A DNA stretch of 64,000 bases. Origin: Aphanomyces cochlioides (taxonomy: Eukaryota > Oomycota > Saprolegniomycetes > Saprolegniales > Verrucalvaceae). The notes under the pieces are model-generated. The model did not search any database and was not told the DNA's origin. It saw nothing but the letters and a program-made list of their open reading frames with translations. Positions 21,640 to 31,628 of the stretch are shown piece after piece. The translations under genes and the position numbers were made by a program. The stretch spans positions 1,612,001-1,676,000 of the forward strand of contig JAHQRK010000009.1 in assembly GCA_019828595.1 (NCBI GenBank). The letters are read 5' to 3'. Position 1 is the first letter of the stretch; the number at the start of each line of letters is the position of its first letter.

Positions 21640-21705
21640 TTCTCTGTTAGATTTGAACCGGCAATATCGGGGTTCTTAATCTACTGTCTTAACATCGAGG
21701 CCTTT
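21640..21705 (-). tRNA. tRNA-Leu(UAA)-like relic, not a functional tRNA
   Basis: On the minus strand a D-arm-like GGCCTCGATGTTAAGAC is followed by AGTAGATTAAGA (a 7-nt loop ATTAAGA with anticodon TAA) and a B-box GGTTCAAATC. The order and spacing resemble tRNA-Leu. However, the 3' anticodon stem, T-stem and acceptor do not pair, so it is at best a pseudo-tRNA or SINE-like fragment. Confidence 0.3.
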
Positions 21706-22017
21706 ACACTCTCATATATAAAGGACTTTTACATGTAGTTTAAATGACAATTGTCATATGACAGTATTTATACCGAGTATCAGTATCTATACCGAAACCG
21801 TGTCGTGTATTTGAGATTTCGAAATAACAAGGGCGCAAAGACAAAGAGTAAATTAACTCCCCGCGTTCTTTATTCAAAAGACGTTTGTAAACGAGTTCGC
21901 ATCGTTGAATGTTCACAATGTTAAATAACATTCTTCCGATTGGTCGCACTTTAGGGTAAAGTTTAAAATAGGGGACCCTTTCAAAACCTTGAATATTGTA
22001 TTCGAACTTGAGGAGTA

Positions 22018-22984
22018 CTACTCCGGTCCATTTTACTTACTACGGTTCTGTTTTGATTGGCGGCATTTTTCTAATACATCCCTTTTCAGGTTTATGATTG
22101 GCTCATTAGAAAGAACAAGATTCCAGCTTTGATTGGCTGTATAGAGAGCGCGCCAATTCCTCCTGAATCAGGAGTTATGAGCCGCGAAAGCAAGGACAAC
22201 GTGCAGCTGAGATTTAATTCCGTTCGCTGTGAGCTCATTAATTCATTTCAATCCTTCTCAACGAGTCTACAGCATCGCCAGCACCATCTAAATGTCTCGG
22301 ACTTCTTCCTGCGAGAACAAACAAACCCAGGGGACGACAAAGGCTCAACGAGAGCTCTCAATCGACGAGCGCCGCATGGCATACGAAACGCTGCTCAGAA
22401 CTATGGTGAACGGCCAGCTCCCATACGGTGCTGTGTCTAAGGTGGCTGAGCAGTTCCGTTGCCATCGCACGACTATATCACGTCTCTGGGCACGCGCCCA
22501 TCGATCCTCCCTGCGCGGTGATCTGGTCGCCGACATTGCATCAAGAAAGCAAGGTATTTACTCTGAAACTTTATATTTTCGTCGATTACATTGAATTGTG
22601 GGAGTATATATTTTAAGAGGTTACTTTGTTTAGGAAATTGTGGAAAGCCAAGAATGCGGTCGTCAGACGCAATTGAAGAGGCCGTCAAAGCTGTGGCGCA
22701 GGAAGACCGCCAAAATCTGCGCACGCTTGCTGCCAAGTGCAACGTCCCCAAGACGACAATCTTACGTCATATGGCGTCAATGCTCTCCGTCGGTGTATGC
22801 TAGTGCCATCCACCACCTTAATTCCCAAGAATAAGTAGTGGTAATAAAAAAGAAATACATGATTATATTTTTCTGCACCATTATGAGTTTACAAGATTCA
22901 ATACAAAATTTAAGATATACATAAATGAAAGAGTATACTTTAATCAAGAGTAAACACCGTAGCAAGTAAAATGGACCGGAGTAG
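22018..22984. mobile_element. Short Tc1/mariner-like element, TA target site
   Basis: Termini of about 30 bp are inverted (CTACTCCGGTCCATTTTACTT at 22018; the same in reverse complement ending at 22984) and flanked by TA at 22016-22017 and 22985-22986. At 967 bp it is too short for a full transposase and encodes only the DNA-binding half on its plus strand. Confidence 0.8.
22292..22803 (+). CDS. Mariner transposase DNA-binding region only (2 exons)
   Basis: Exons 22292-22553 and 22634-22803 (80-nt GT-AG intron) give an intact 143-residue protein. Exon 1 has the first helix-turn-helix (LSIDERRMAYETLL, AVSKVAEQFRCHRTTISRLW, then ASRKQ). Exon 2 has the second (SDAIEEAVKAV, TLAAKCNVPKTTILRHM). 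This matches the two-HTH N-terminus of oomycete mariner transposases. The DDE catalytic domain is absent and the frame ends at TAG shortly after the second HTH. It could bind element ends without cutting; a repressor role is speculation. Confidence 0.65.
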
Positions 22985-22986
22985 TA

Positions 22987-23433
22987 TGTTTTAAAATAAC
23001 CGACCCATTTTAAAAGAATAAAAACAACCGATAGTTTCAAAACGTACTTACACTGTAACAAGGGTTTTTAAATAGCAATTTCATTCAAAATTCAGCAAAA
23101 AATCTGTGAAACAGCATTCAGTAATTAATCACCTGTCAAGGGTTCGGACTTGACGGGAAGGGTTTAAAACTGGAGACCCTTTTAAAATGCAAAAAAAACT
23201 CTACAAGAAAATGTCAATAGAAAAATCATCTATCAGGGGTTCCTCTGAACGAGAAGGGTTTAGAATAGGAGACCCATTTCTAACGCCTCTAAAATGAATT
23301 TTCTGCATGAATCAAATTTGCAAGTATTGCCAGGCTAACACTATTCACGACGACGTCAATCCCATTTGCTGCAGTGCGTGGTATTGCACCGCGCTGGAAT
23401 GCCATCCTGTGTTCAATCTCCTTCCCAAGCGCT
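22987..23433. other. Gene-free stretch with a repeated GGGTTTAAAA motif
   Basis: No coding frame is supported. A roughly 30-bp motif, AAGGGTTTAAAATAGGAGACCC, occurs near 23156 and 23258 and, with changes, near 21953 on the other side of the mariner element. Confidence 0.45.
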
Positions 23434-23438
23434 AGGAG

Positions 23439-23701
23439 TGTAACCGTGCCATGTCTGGCAGGTACATAAGATGAGGGCGCGGTCTGCGCATTGACCTGGC
23501 GCCCTGCAGTAGCGGTTCCCCGCGCTCTACTGTGTGAACGACTGGCCTTGGGAGGCCACAGAAGTTGAAGCTCCTAGTGAGGCTGTGCGATAGCCAACGA
23601 GAAACAAGACAGGAATGAGACTTTGGTTGCTTTAACTTTAATTCACTCTTACACTTCAGTCGCAGTTCACACGCGCCTGATATCCTCTGCGCCCGGTTAC
23701 A
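23439..23701 (+). repeat. 5' LTR
   Basis: 263 bp, TGTAACC...GGTTACA. The sequence at 23704-23715 (TGGTAGCACTCT) is in the right place for a primer-binding site and resembles the initiator-tRNA-Met type, with mismatches. Confidence 0.93.
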
Positions 23702-23730
23702 CCTGGTAGCACTCTAGTTCGTCCAGGACC

Positions 23731-24855
23731 ATGGACGCTGCGCCCGCTACGTCGACAATCGACGTTTCCCACTTCTCACCCGAACAGCAAGCTACTCTGA
23801 CCGAGCTGCTTCGCTTGATCCCTGAGAACATCGTTCGGGGATTGTTCAGTGGATTGAACCCTCAAGACCAGATTTTGGTCATTGAGAGCTTCCGCCTGCA
23901 TGGCGAAGCAACCGCGCAGTCGGCGGCCCATGCCGCTGTGTAACGCACTCAAGAAGAGGCGGCGTTGCTCTACGAAGCAGACCTGTTGAAGGCAACGGCG
24001 AAAATCGCCGGCCTTGAAGAGTCCAACAGGAACCTGGCTAGTCAAGCCAGACGATCAGAACACCCTTCGTCGGGGATTGACGACATCTTCATCGACTCCA
24101 GAGCGTCGCATGACTGACCTCTGAAGCTCGAAGTGTCAAAGTGTGGCGGTGCCGCGGACGAGCACCTGTTCCGCTGGGTTTCCGAAGTCCCTTCGCGCCC
24201 AGCTCGTAACGAACGAGACACTGCGCGTTGCATTCGCGATATCCAACCAGCAAGGACGAGCCCGGGTTTGGCCTACAACCTTCACATGTTGGACGACGAG
24301 GCTTTCCCCACGTTCGAATCCTTGGTTGAACAACTCAAGGAGCAGTACGTTCACTCGAACGTCGAAATGCGCTATCGCGCAAAGTTCAACCAAGCAAGGC
24401 AAGGGGACTATTCAGGAGTATGTGAACGAACTTCGTTCCATCCTCGGGTCCTTCGAGAACTCCTACAAGATCGACGAGATCGGTCGAGTCTCGGTCTTTA
24501 TGTACGGCCTGAATCAAGGCCCAGCTCGTGACGAGCTTTTCCGTTTGCAACCTCAAAGGTTCAATGAGGCAATCAGCATCGCGCTGAACACGGAACATTC
24601 GCGCGGCTTGGCGCGCTCTTCCGGCGGATCTCCCGATGTCTCAGCTGACATGGAGATCTCGCGCATGGAAGCGGCCTTTGATGAAGAGCGCCGCTGTTTC
24701 AATTGTGGCCAGACTGGTCACTTCGCAAGAAAATTCCCTCAGCCTTCACAGGCGAGGAAGAACCCGAATTACTCCCCACACCGCTCGCGCGGTGGCGCCT
24801 ATCGTGGGCGTGGGCGTAGCTACGGCCATCACCAGGGGAAAGAGAACTCCCAGTA
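23731..24855 (+). pseudogene. Gypsy gag, broken
   Basis: Starts MDAAPATSTIDVSHFSPEQQ. TAA at 23941 and TGA at 24115 interrupt one frame, and the capsid part then alternates between frames (KSLRAQLVTNETLRVAFAI; TFESLVEQLKEQYVHSNVEM; NELRSILGSFENSYKIDEIG). A zinc knuckle CFNCGQTGHFARKF lacks the final Cys (Phe instead), followed by an Arg/Gly-rich tail. It cannot yield a full Gag. Confidence 0.8.
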
Positions 24856-24975
24856 GGCGCGAGGCGACCTACTGGGACAACTCTAGGCTCTGATGAAGAG
24901 CGTTCCGGCATACCGCCTGTTCGTCAGAACCTAGCCTCTGACACATTACTGTGTCAACTGGGACAGCATACTACG

Positions 24976-27900
24976 ATGCTGCATGTCGAGATGCCCGTGG
25001 AGGGCTTCAACCGAAAGTTCCGAGTCTTAATCGACTGTGGAGCGTCGAAGAATTTTGCTCCTCGACAGACGCTCGAAGAGAATGCGAGCCTCTATGCCGA
25101 GGTCGACAACGGCACGTCTCTGACTGAGACGGTGCGCGTCAAGTTGGGCGATGGGTCATTCGTGACCGCACCCAAGAGATCAGTTCGCCTGTTAACACAG
25201 GTTGGCACGTTCAGTAGTCTGGAGGACTACTTCGTGATAGACCTAGATGAGCGCTGGGACCTCATCCTAGGTATGGGCTGGTTGGAGAAACACCAGCCCT
25301 GCATAAACTGGCGGGCCAAGACAATTCATGAGGTCGGCCCCGACTTTCTCAAAAGCCATATGGGCATGGAGAGTAATGAGCTCCAGAGTGTCGACGAGAC
25401 AGACCTCTGCACGATGTCCACGGAGGATCCGGACGTCGCTGGCGAGACACCGCCAGCACCATCTCGCACATGGGATAGGCTCAGGACGAGCCCGTTTTAC
25501 CCCCTCGTGAAGGAATATGAGGATATCTTCCCGGAGCAAGTTCCCGCGAGATTGCCCAAGGACAAGGGCGTGCGTCATGAGATTGACTTGACGCCAGAGA
25601 CTAAGTGGTGTGTCACTCGACAGTGGCCACTACCACGTGAGCAAGTCGAGTTCATCGACTCATTCTTCGCCGCACGCAAGAAGGCGGGGCACGTACGGGA
25701 GAGTACGTCGCCACACTCGAGTCCGACCTTCTGCGTCAAGAAGCCTAACGGCTCTTGGCGGATTGTTCATGCTTATAACAAGCTGAACGCAGCCACCATC
25801 CCGGCGCAAACGCCGATCCCAAGAAAAGATGTCATCATTGATAGTATGGGTGGCTCAACGATCTTTTCAACGATCGATCTGCGCGATGGATTTTATCAAA
25901 TCCTCACGCAAAAGTTGCGCCCGTTGCGCGACTTTGCGCCGTCGTACTTCGACGACATATACGTGCACAGCCGTGCAGACAAGAATCGCACAGATGTGCA
26001 AGTCCATCTTGGACATCTGCGGCAGGTCTTTCAGACGCTGCGAGATGCAGGATTGTATGCCTACTTACAGAAGTGTATGTTCGGCGTTGCAGAAATACCC
26101 GTACTCGGGGAGTACGTTGGTATCAATGGATGTCGGCCAGACCCGGCCAAAGTCACCACGATCACAACTTGGCCTGTCCCGGCCACTGCGACAGAGCTCC
26201 GCAGCTGGCTTGGTCTTGCGACCTACCTACACAAGTTTTCGAAGAACTTTGCCGACATCGCAACGCCGCTGACGCGGCTACTAATGAAGGATGTCCAGTG
26301 GGACTGGACACAAGATTGTCAAGAGGCTTTTGACGGATCAAAGCCAGCCTCACGCAAGCGCCGATCCTGGCGTTGCCTGACTTCAATCGACCATTCTCGG
26401 TCGTCTGTGATGCATCTGTGCGAGCAATAGGTTGCTGCCTCATGCAAAAGGATGACGAGGGTCGTGACCGACCCGTCTCCTATCAGTCACGGCAGCTGCG
26501 CGCTGCTGCGCGCAACTATCCGGTCCACGACCTAGAATTACTGGCGATGAAATACGCCTTGGTCAAAATCCGTATCTACCTTCTCGGCTCGAAGCGGTTT
26601 ACGGTATACACGGATCACGCGTCCTTGCGGACTGCTGTGAACTCGCCGCATATCTCTGACCGGATGGCCAGGTGGCTCGCGTTTTTCGCGGAATACAACA
26701 TGACTGTTGAGTACAAACCGGGTCGTACCAACGTCATTGCAGACGCGCTGTCGCGCCGTCCAGCGGAGGAGGAACCTCCCTGCCTGTCTGCCCTAGCCGA
26801 AGTCCGTTCGGACTTGTTTGATCGCATTCGAGGATCGTATAGCCTCGATCCCGTACTTAGCCAGACGATTGATGCCATTACCGCTGGCAAATCACTCTCC
26901 ACCAAGGTAGTCCAGATCGGACGTTTCACCTTCCACGACGACCTGTTGTGGTACGCGGTGACCCCGGGGGACGCCCCGAGAGTGGTTGTGCCGTGAGACC
27001 CGGCTCTTCGTGCGGAGATCATCCGCGAATTCCATGACACTCCAAGCGGCGGCCATTTCGGCCGCGAAAAGACATACTTGTCTGTCGCTCGCTCTTTCTT
27101 GTGGCCATGCCTATACAAGGCGGTGGCGCGCTTGTTGCATCGTGTGGCGTCTGTCAGGCCGTTAAGGCCGCCCCACACTCGCAAGCTCCGCTCCAGAGTC
27201 TGGACGTTCCACTCGAACTGTGGGAGTCCGTGAGCATGGACTTTATCTTTGGCTTGCCCGCCGACAAGTCGGGCAATACGGGTATCTTCACCCTTGGCGA
27301 TCGCGCATCCAAGTATCTGATCGCGCTGCCTGTTAAGGTATCCATCACGGCGGAGAAGTCAGCTCGCATTTTCTTTGACAACGTCTATTGTCATTTTCGA
27401 CTCCCGTCCAGTATCGTCTCGGATCGAGACCCTCGGTTTACGTCCCATTTTTGGCGAGCGCTGTTCGCGCTCTGCGGGACGACGTTAAACATGTCCAGCT
27501 CGGACCATCCAGAGTCTGATGGTCAGACCGAACGCGCGAATCGCGTTCTCGAAGACATCCTTCGAAGTTATGCCTTGTCTAGGCCGAAAACAAGGAGTTC
27601 CATGTTGCCAACAGCGTGTTTTGCATACAACACGTCTGTTCATGCGTCAACGGGCATTACGCCCTTCTACGCGGTGCATTTGAAGCACCCGCGGCTTCCC
27701 ACGGACGTGGACCGTCCTGTTTTAAGTGTGGGAGGAATCTCCGATGACGTTCCGCGGCGTACAGCCGCTTCTGTCGAACACTTCGCGTCGCAGCGCGAGT
27801 CCTTGATATTGCGTCTGCGCGAAAACATCGCCAGCGCTCAGGCAAAACAGGCTAGACAAGCCAACAAGCACAACCGAGGAAATACAAACGTGTATTCGGT

Positions 27901-28132
27901 TAACGACCTAGTCTATGTGCATCGGTCGGTCGTGAAGGCACCTAGCGGTCCTTCGAAGCTTCGCTGTCTTTGGCTGGGGCCTTTTCCTATCAGAAGAATT
28001 GTTAGTCCAGTGGACTATGAGCTCGAACTGCCCAATGACTGGGACATCCATCCCGTCATATACACGGGCGAGCTCAAGAGACACATACCTCGGCTGAGGT
28101 TCTCCAACCTTCAGCTCCTCGAAATGCGTTGA
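24976..28132 (+). pseudogene. Gypsy pol (protease, RT, RNase H, integrase), broken
   Basis: The retropepsin site reads VLIDCGASKNF (DCGA instead of DSGA/DTGA). RT runs from VKKPNGSWRIV through DLRDGFYQIL, then jumps directly to PLRDFAPSYFDDIYVHS, so roughly 45 residues of the palm before the YFDD site are missing in frame. A frameshift near 26373-26400 leads to RNase H (VVCDASVRAIG, TDHASLR, DALSRRP). A TGA at 26994-26996 and another shift precede the integrase: zinc H2C2 region around 27040, core Asp in SMDFIFGLP, Asp in SDRDPRFTS, Glu in SDGQTERANRVLED, ending at 28132. It is not functional. Confidence 0.88.
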
Positions 28133-29200
28133 GTCCTGGTGGACCTTCCGATGGAGTTGTCGAAGATGCGCGTTCACGCGATCTCTCTCCTTCGCGAGAC
28201 GCTCAACAAGTAGCTCGAGCTCCGAGCACTTCTTGTAAAAACATTCGCGGTGAATATCCATCGCGCGAGCCCAGCTCTTCGAGCTCTCGGCGGTCGCTGC
28301 GTGTAGAGCGCATGACTGCGACATCTGATCAAAGCGCATTTGCAAGGCACGACGCTTCTCGCGCTCCGTCTGGAGCTCACCTTGAAGGTCCTGGAGGAGT
28401 GACCAAGTTGGCGGGTCAGCTCCGCAACTTCATCACGCAGCTGGTAAAGATGATCGTCCAGCGCATACCTCGGCCGGTCCCGACTCCGACTACGCCCCAC
28501 CTCTCGGCGTGAATGTTTCGCCTCAGGCTCGGTCGAGCGAGAGCGAGAACGAGGAGCGGGATAAAGGCGCGCAGATTGTCGCGCAGCGCTGGGGCCAGCA
28601 CGGCCGCAAGTATCGTCTCTTGGCGCAAAATTCGGAGGGGGCTCCAACAGACATGTGGGTGAGAGAAGCGGACCTTGGTCCAGACTCACATAAACTACTC
28701 GCAGCTTTTGGTACGCGACAGCGATCGCTCCGACGGTCTCGGCAGCGAGGCGTACCCTCAGGTCTTGGCGCTCACGCTCGAAATTAACAACACGCTCTTG
28801 GAATTTGGCGTAGTTGTGCGGCCATGTTGTTGCGTCAAGCGCAATGCGCGACAACATTCGATTGGCTCAGATGGCCACGTACTCAAATTTAGTTTCGTCC
28901 CGCAAGGGAGAAACAGGCACAAACGCGTGCATGCCACCAAAGCGCCGCTGGTCTTGTCGAATCGAAGGCCATTCGGCCATATCGAGAATGACGGGGTTGC
29001 AGGATTCCCACAATGACACTGCAAAGGCAACCCCAGAACAAATTCACTCTTGGACTCGCCGTGAAGGCGAGAATGCAATTGCTTCAACAAATCATGAAAT
29101 TTGCCGGGATCGGGCATGCCGTGGCGAGAGGTTGAAAAGCCCGGCATTTGGTCGAAAGTCAAATCGCATCCTGTGTCGGATGATTGACAACACACGTGGA
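27908..29200 (-). pseudogene. Antisense coding region between pol and 3' LTR
   Basis: The minus strand shows protein-like sequence in consecutive segments: VILDMAEWPSIRQDQRRFGG, FVPVSPLRDETKFEY, one TGA, LSRIALDATTWPHNYAKFQE, ERERQDLRVRLAAETVG, an Arg/Ser-rich patch (APRSRSRSTEPEAKHSRRE), then coiled-coil LYQLRDEVAELTRQL and LELLVERLAKERDRVNAHL. A frameshift near 28345 and a few stops break it, in keeping with the decayed pol. The 3' end overlaps the integrase C-terminus by about 220 bp. No family was recognised. Antisense ORFs at this position are known from some plant Gypsy elements (family knowledge). Confidence 0.5.
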
Positions 29201-29497
29201 CACCACCACCAGCTCGATCTTGGCCCTCACGGGTCCAAAGATGGTCAATGTATTTGGCGCGTCTTTGCGTCGACGCTGCTCCTTGATGACCACTGCCCAG
29301 ATCGGGCGAGGGCGGCGTGTACTCGTAGTCAACTTCTGGACATTTTGGAAAATGAACCTGATTGGCTCAGGAAGAGCCACACGACAATTAAATCTGTCTT
29401 TGATCAGTCCCAGTTCAAACGGGACTATGAATTGATTGCCTCTGGCGAGAGAGGTGCCCCCGCAATCTAACGGGCTTTCGCCCTAAGTGTGGGAGGA

Positions 29498-29765
29498 TGT
29501 AACCGTGCCATGTCTGGCAGGTACTAGTACATAAGATGAGGGCGCGGTCCGCGCATTGACCTGGCGCCCTGCAGTAGCGGTTCCCCGCGCTCTGCTGTGT
29601 GAACGACTGGCCTTGGGAGGCCACAGAAGTTGAAGCTCCTAGTGAGGCTGTGCGATAGCCAACGAGAAACAAGACAGGAATGAGACTTAGGTTACTTTAA
29701 CTTTAATTCACCTTACACTTCAGTCGCAGTTCACACGCGCCTGATATCCTCTGCGCCCGGTTACA
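29498..29765 (+). repeat. 3' LTR
   Basis: 268 bp, about 98% identical to the 5' LTR apart from two small indels. A purine-rich tract (GTGTGGGAGGA, about 29486-29497) precedes it as the expected polypurine tract. Confidence 0.93.
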
Positions 29766-29825
29766 AGGAGTGTGCCGTTTGCCAAAACTTTTGGATCACT
29801 CAACATGAAGACATTGCAATCAAGT

Positions 29826-30847
29826 TTAAGGGCCGCTCGCTTGTACAAGGCCATGCTCGACGAGACTTTGGCAAGTGTCGGCAATCGTTGCCGCCATTTG
29901 GGTGTACTTGATACTCAAATCCTTCACGGCCTTGCTGCCGTCGAAGAGCAATGGCTCTGGCGTTTTCCCATCATCTTCGACTTCAGTTGGAATCTTTGAT
30001 GCGCGCGCAAATCTCAGCTTCCGTCGCTTGCCATCCGATCATTACGTAGCGTCCATTCGCGGCGGGGTTTTCGAAGGCAGCAACGTGAGCGGCGGCCAAG
30101 TCACGAACGTCCACGCCGCATTTGAAGTCGTTCGGGATATTCTTGAGGTTGCCCGTGAAGAAGCGGGAGATTTGTTGGTTGCTTTCGTTCAACGTGGGTT
30201 GAAGCATGGGGCCGAAAATCCATGTCGGTTTGAGCGCGACCAAGCTGAAAGAAGGTGCTTCAGTCTGCATGAACTCGTGCGCTTTAGATACCAGATCTCG
30301 TTTTTCTCCAGCAAGTCTTCAGGGCTCCAGTCTGCCTCCGTGTACTACAGCCGTGGAACATGACAATGGGAGGAAGTGCTGAAGAGAAACGTACCACATG
30401 CGTTGAAGGGACGGTTGACGTTAAGACGACGCGACGGACTGAAGGAGTCTTTGCGCACGACTGAAGCACAATCAGTGTGCCCCTGACAGCGGGGTCGAGG
30501 ATGTTGTCGTGCGTTGCATTTCCGATGAAGAAGGGAGAGGCTGTGTGGAGCACATACGTCGTTCCCTTGATCGCTTCGTCGAACGCGCCCTCCTACTCAA
30601 ACATTGGAGCGTCAAGACGTGAGCAGAATATGCAGTACACCTCGAGCAAGTTGGCTTCGAAGAATCGCAAGCGCTCCGTCGCTCCTGGGAGTGCTTTCAA
30701 ATGAGCGAGCTTCTGTTCGTCGTTGACACTGCTGACTGTCGTGTTGACGGTGTATCCTCGGTCGAGATGTGCCTTGACGACATGTGCGCCGAGAAATCCC
30801 GTTCCTGCCGTCACACACACGACAATACTTGCATTCGAGGCACTCAT
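29826..30847 (-). pseudogene. Dihydroflavonol-reductase-like SDR, frameshifted
   Basis: NAD(P)-dependent extended short-chain dehydrogenase (DFR/cinnamoyl-CoA-reductase-like). Exon 1, 30847-30641, has the Rossmann motif TAGTGFLGAH. A 48-nt GT-AG intron leads to exon 2, 30592-30395 ([19 protein letters not shown]), and a 50-nt intron to exon 3 from 30344 ([15 protein letters not shown]). In exon 3 an out-of-frame deletion just after IWYL removes the YxxxK active-site Lys region. A second frameshift lies after EAEICARI near 30005, and the last coding stretch (KIPTEVEDDGKTPEPL) ends at TAA 29826. Two lesions make it a pseudogene. The Gypsy element lies 55 bp beyond the stop. Confidence 0.75.
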
Positions 30848-31514
30848 CTCGACGAATCGCTTTCGGAAATGGCGCCTTAACTGCCCGCCATGCCTCGAAA
30901 GATGAGGATCACGTCGGAGGAAGCTTGATTATTCAATCGATTCATTACTGTGCACCAGATGCGAACCAGGAATGCAATCTGCGCCGTGGCGGGTGGTTGA
31001 AGTGCAGATCATGGGAATCCCAAGGCATTGCCTTTGGCATCACGAGAAGAACTCCTCTGCTCTTCAAGTCCCAAATGGCTTTATAAACTGCGATATCAGC
31101 TGCACCCTCATATCTCAAGTGACGAGATGGAGGAGGCAGCTTCTTGAGGCCATGTGTCAGTGTTGCTGTTGTTGCCAAGGAGAAGGCATCTACTCATTCT
31201 TACGATTGTCCCGCGCAGCCTATGCAGTGATGCCACGGGAATCAACGATTACGTCAGCTGTCGGAGGATCCTTCTCGTTGAATTTGGCACCGACGCGGCG
31301 AATGGAATGCGGTCGACATATGAGCCACCGTGGCAAAACATTGCCCGCCCTTCAACTCGTGAATGCGCGGCTCTAAGGAATGTGGAAATATCGGCTTGCG
31401 TGAGGAAATACGCAGTGGAAAATGAACAATGTGTCATTGAGCCTTAGCTAATTGGAACCAGACAAAGCCACGGCGCAACATGCAAGGGCGAAACCCACTC
31501 AAAAAGTTTCCTTG
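30848..31514. other. Intergenic, nothing beyond the SECIS-bearing 3' UTR
   Basis: No supported coding frame lies between the SDR start and the GPx 3' UTR. Open frames here are short and show no family pattern. Confidence 0.45.
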
Positions 31515-31592
31515 GCGGTGCAAGACTGCATTCTCAAGACTCTTCTGACCTCTCGGCTTGAAGAGGAGTCTGTCATTCATGTGGACGATGTG
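31515..31592 (-). promoter_or_regulatory. SECIS-like element in GPx 3' UTR
   Basis: About 50-110 nt after the GPx stop, the minus strand reads ATGAC (31576-31572), then AGACTCCTCT, an apical loop beginning TCAAGCC with the unpaired AA, a GCC/GAGA/GG mini-stem, then AGAAGAGTCT and TGAG (31536-31533). AGACTC/GAGTCT and TCT/AGA pair with one mismatch between them. ATGA...AA...TGA with 13 nt from ATGA to AA fits the eukaryotic type-II SECIS consensus needed to read UGA as selenocysteine. The lower helix pairing is weak by eye. Confidence 0.65.
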
Positions 31593-31628
31593 CGATTCCA
31601 GCTAGATAACGCTCGACATCATTTCAAG

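Larger units (their letters stand above)
20383..22017. other. Gene-free stretch dominated by large inverted repeats
   Basis: No coding frame is supported. It contains three long inverted repeats (listed below) and a tRNA-like relic near 21640-21705, then AT-rich sequence up to the mariner element. Confidence 0.6.
23439..29765 (+). mobile_element. Ty3/Gypsy LTR retrotransposon, complete outline but defective
   Basis: 6.3-kb element with LTRs 23439-23701 (263 bp) and 29498-29765 (268 bp), both starting TGTAACC and ending GGTTACA. It is flanked by the 5-bp duplication AGGAG (23434-23438, 29766-29770). The order gag, protease, RT, RNase H, integrase defines Ty3/Gypsy. The LTRs differ by 4 substitutions, a 6-bp insertion and a 1-bp deletion, so insertion was fairly recent, yet the coding region has several stops and frameshifts and an RT deletion. 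A non-pol region of about 1.3 kb with an antisense frame lies before the 3' LTR. Confidence 0.93.

Noticed and set aside
29771..29860. Minus-strand open frame of about 71 codons that would join sequences on both sides of the Gypsy insertion (MALYKRAALK...)
   Set aside because: The length is within chance, there is no recognisable motif, and it overlaps the end of the SDR pseudogene in another frame.
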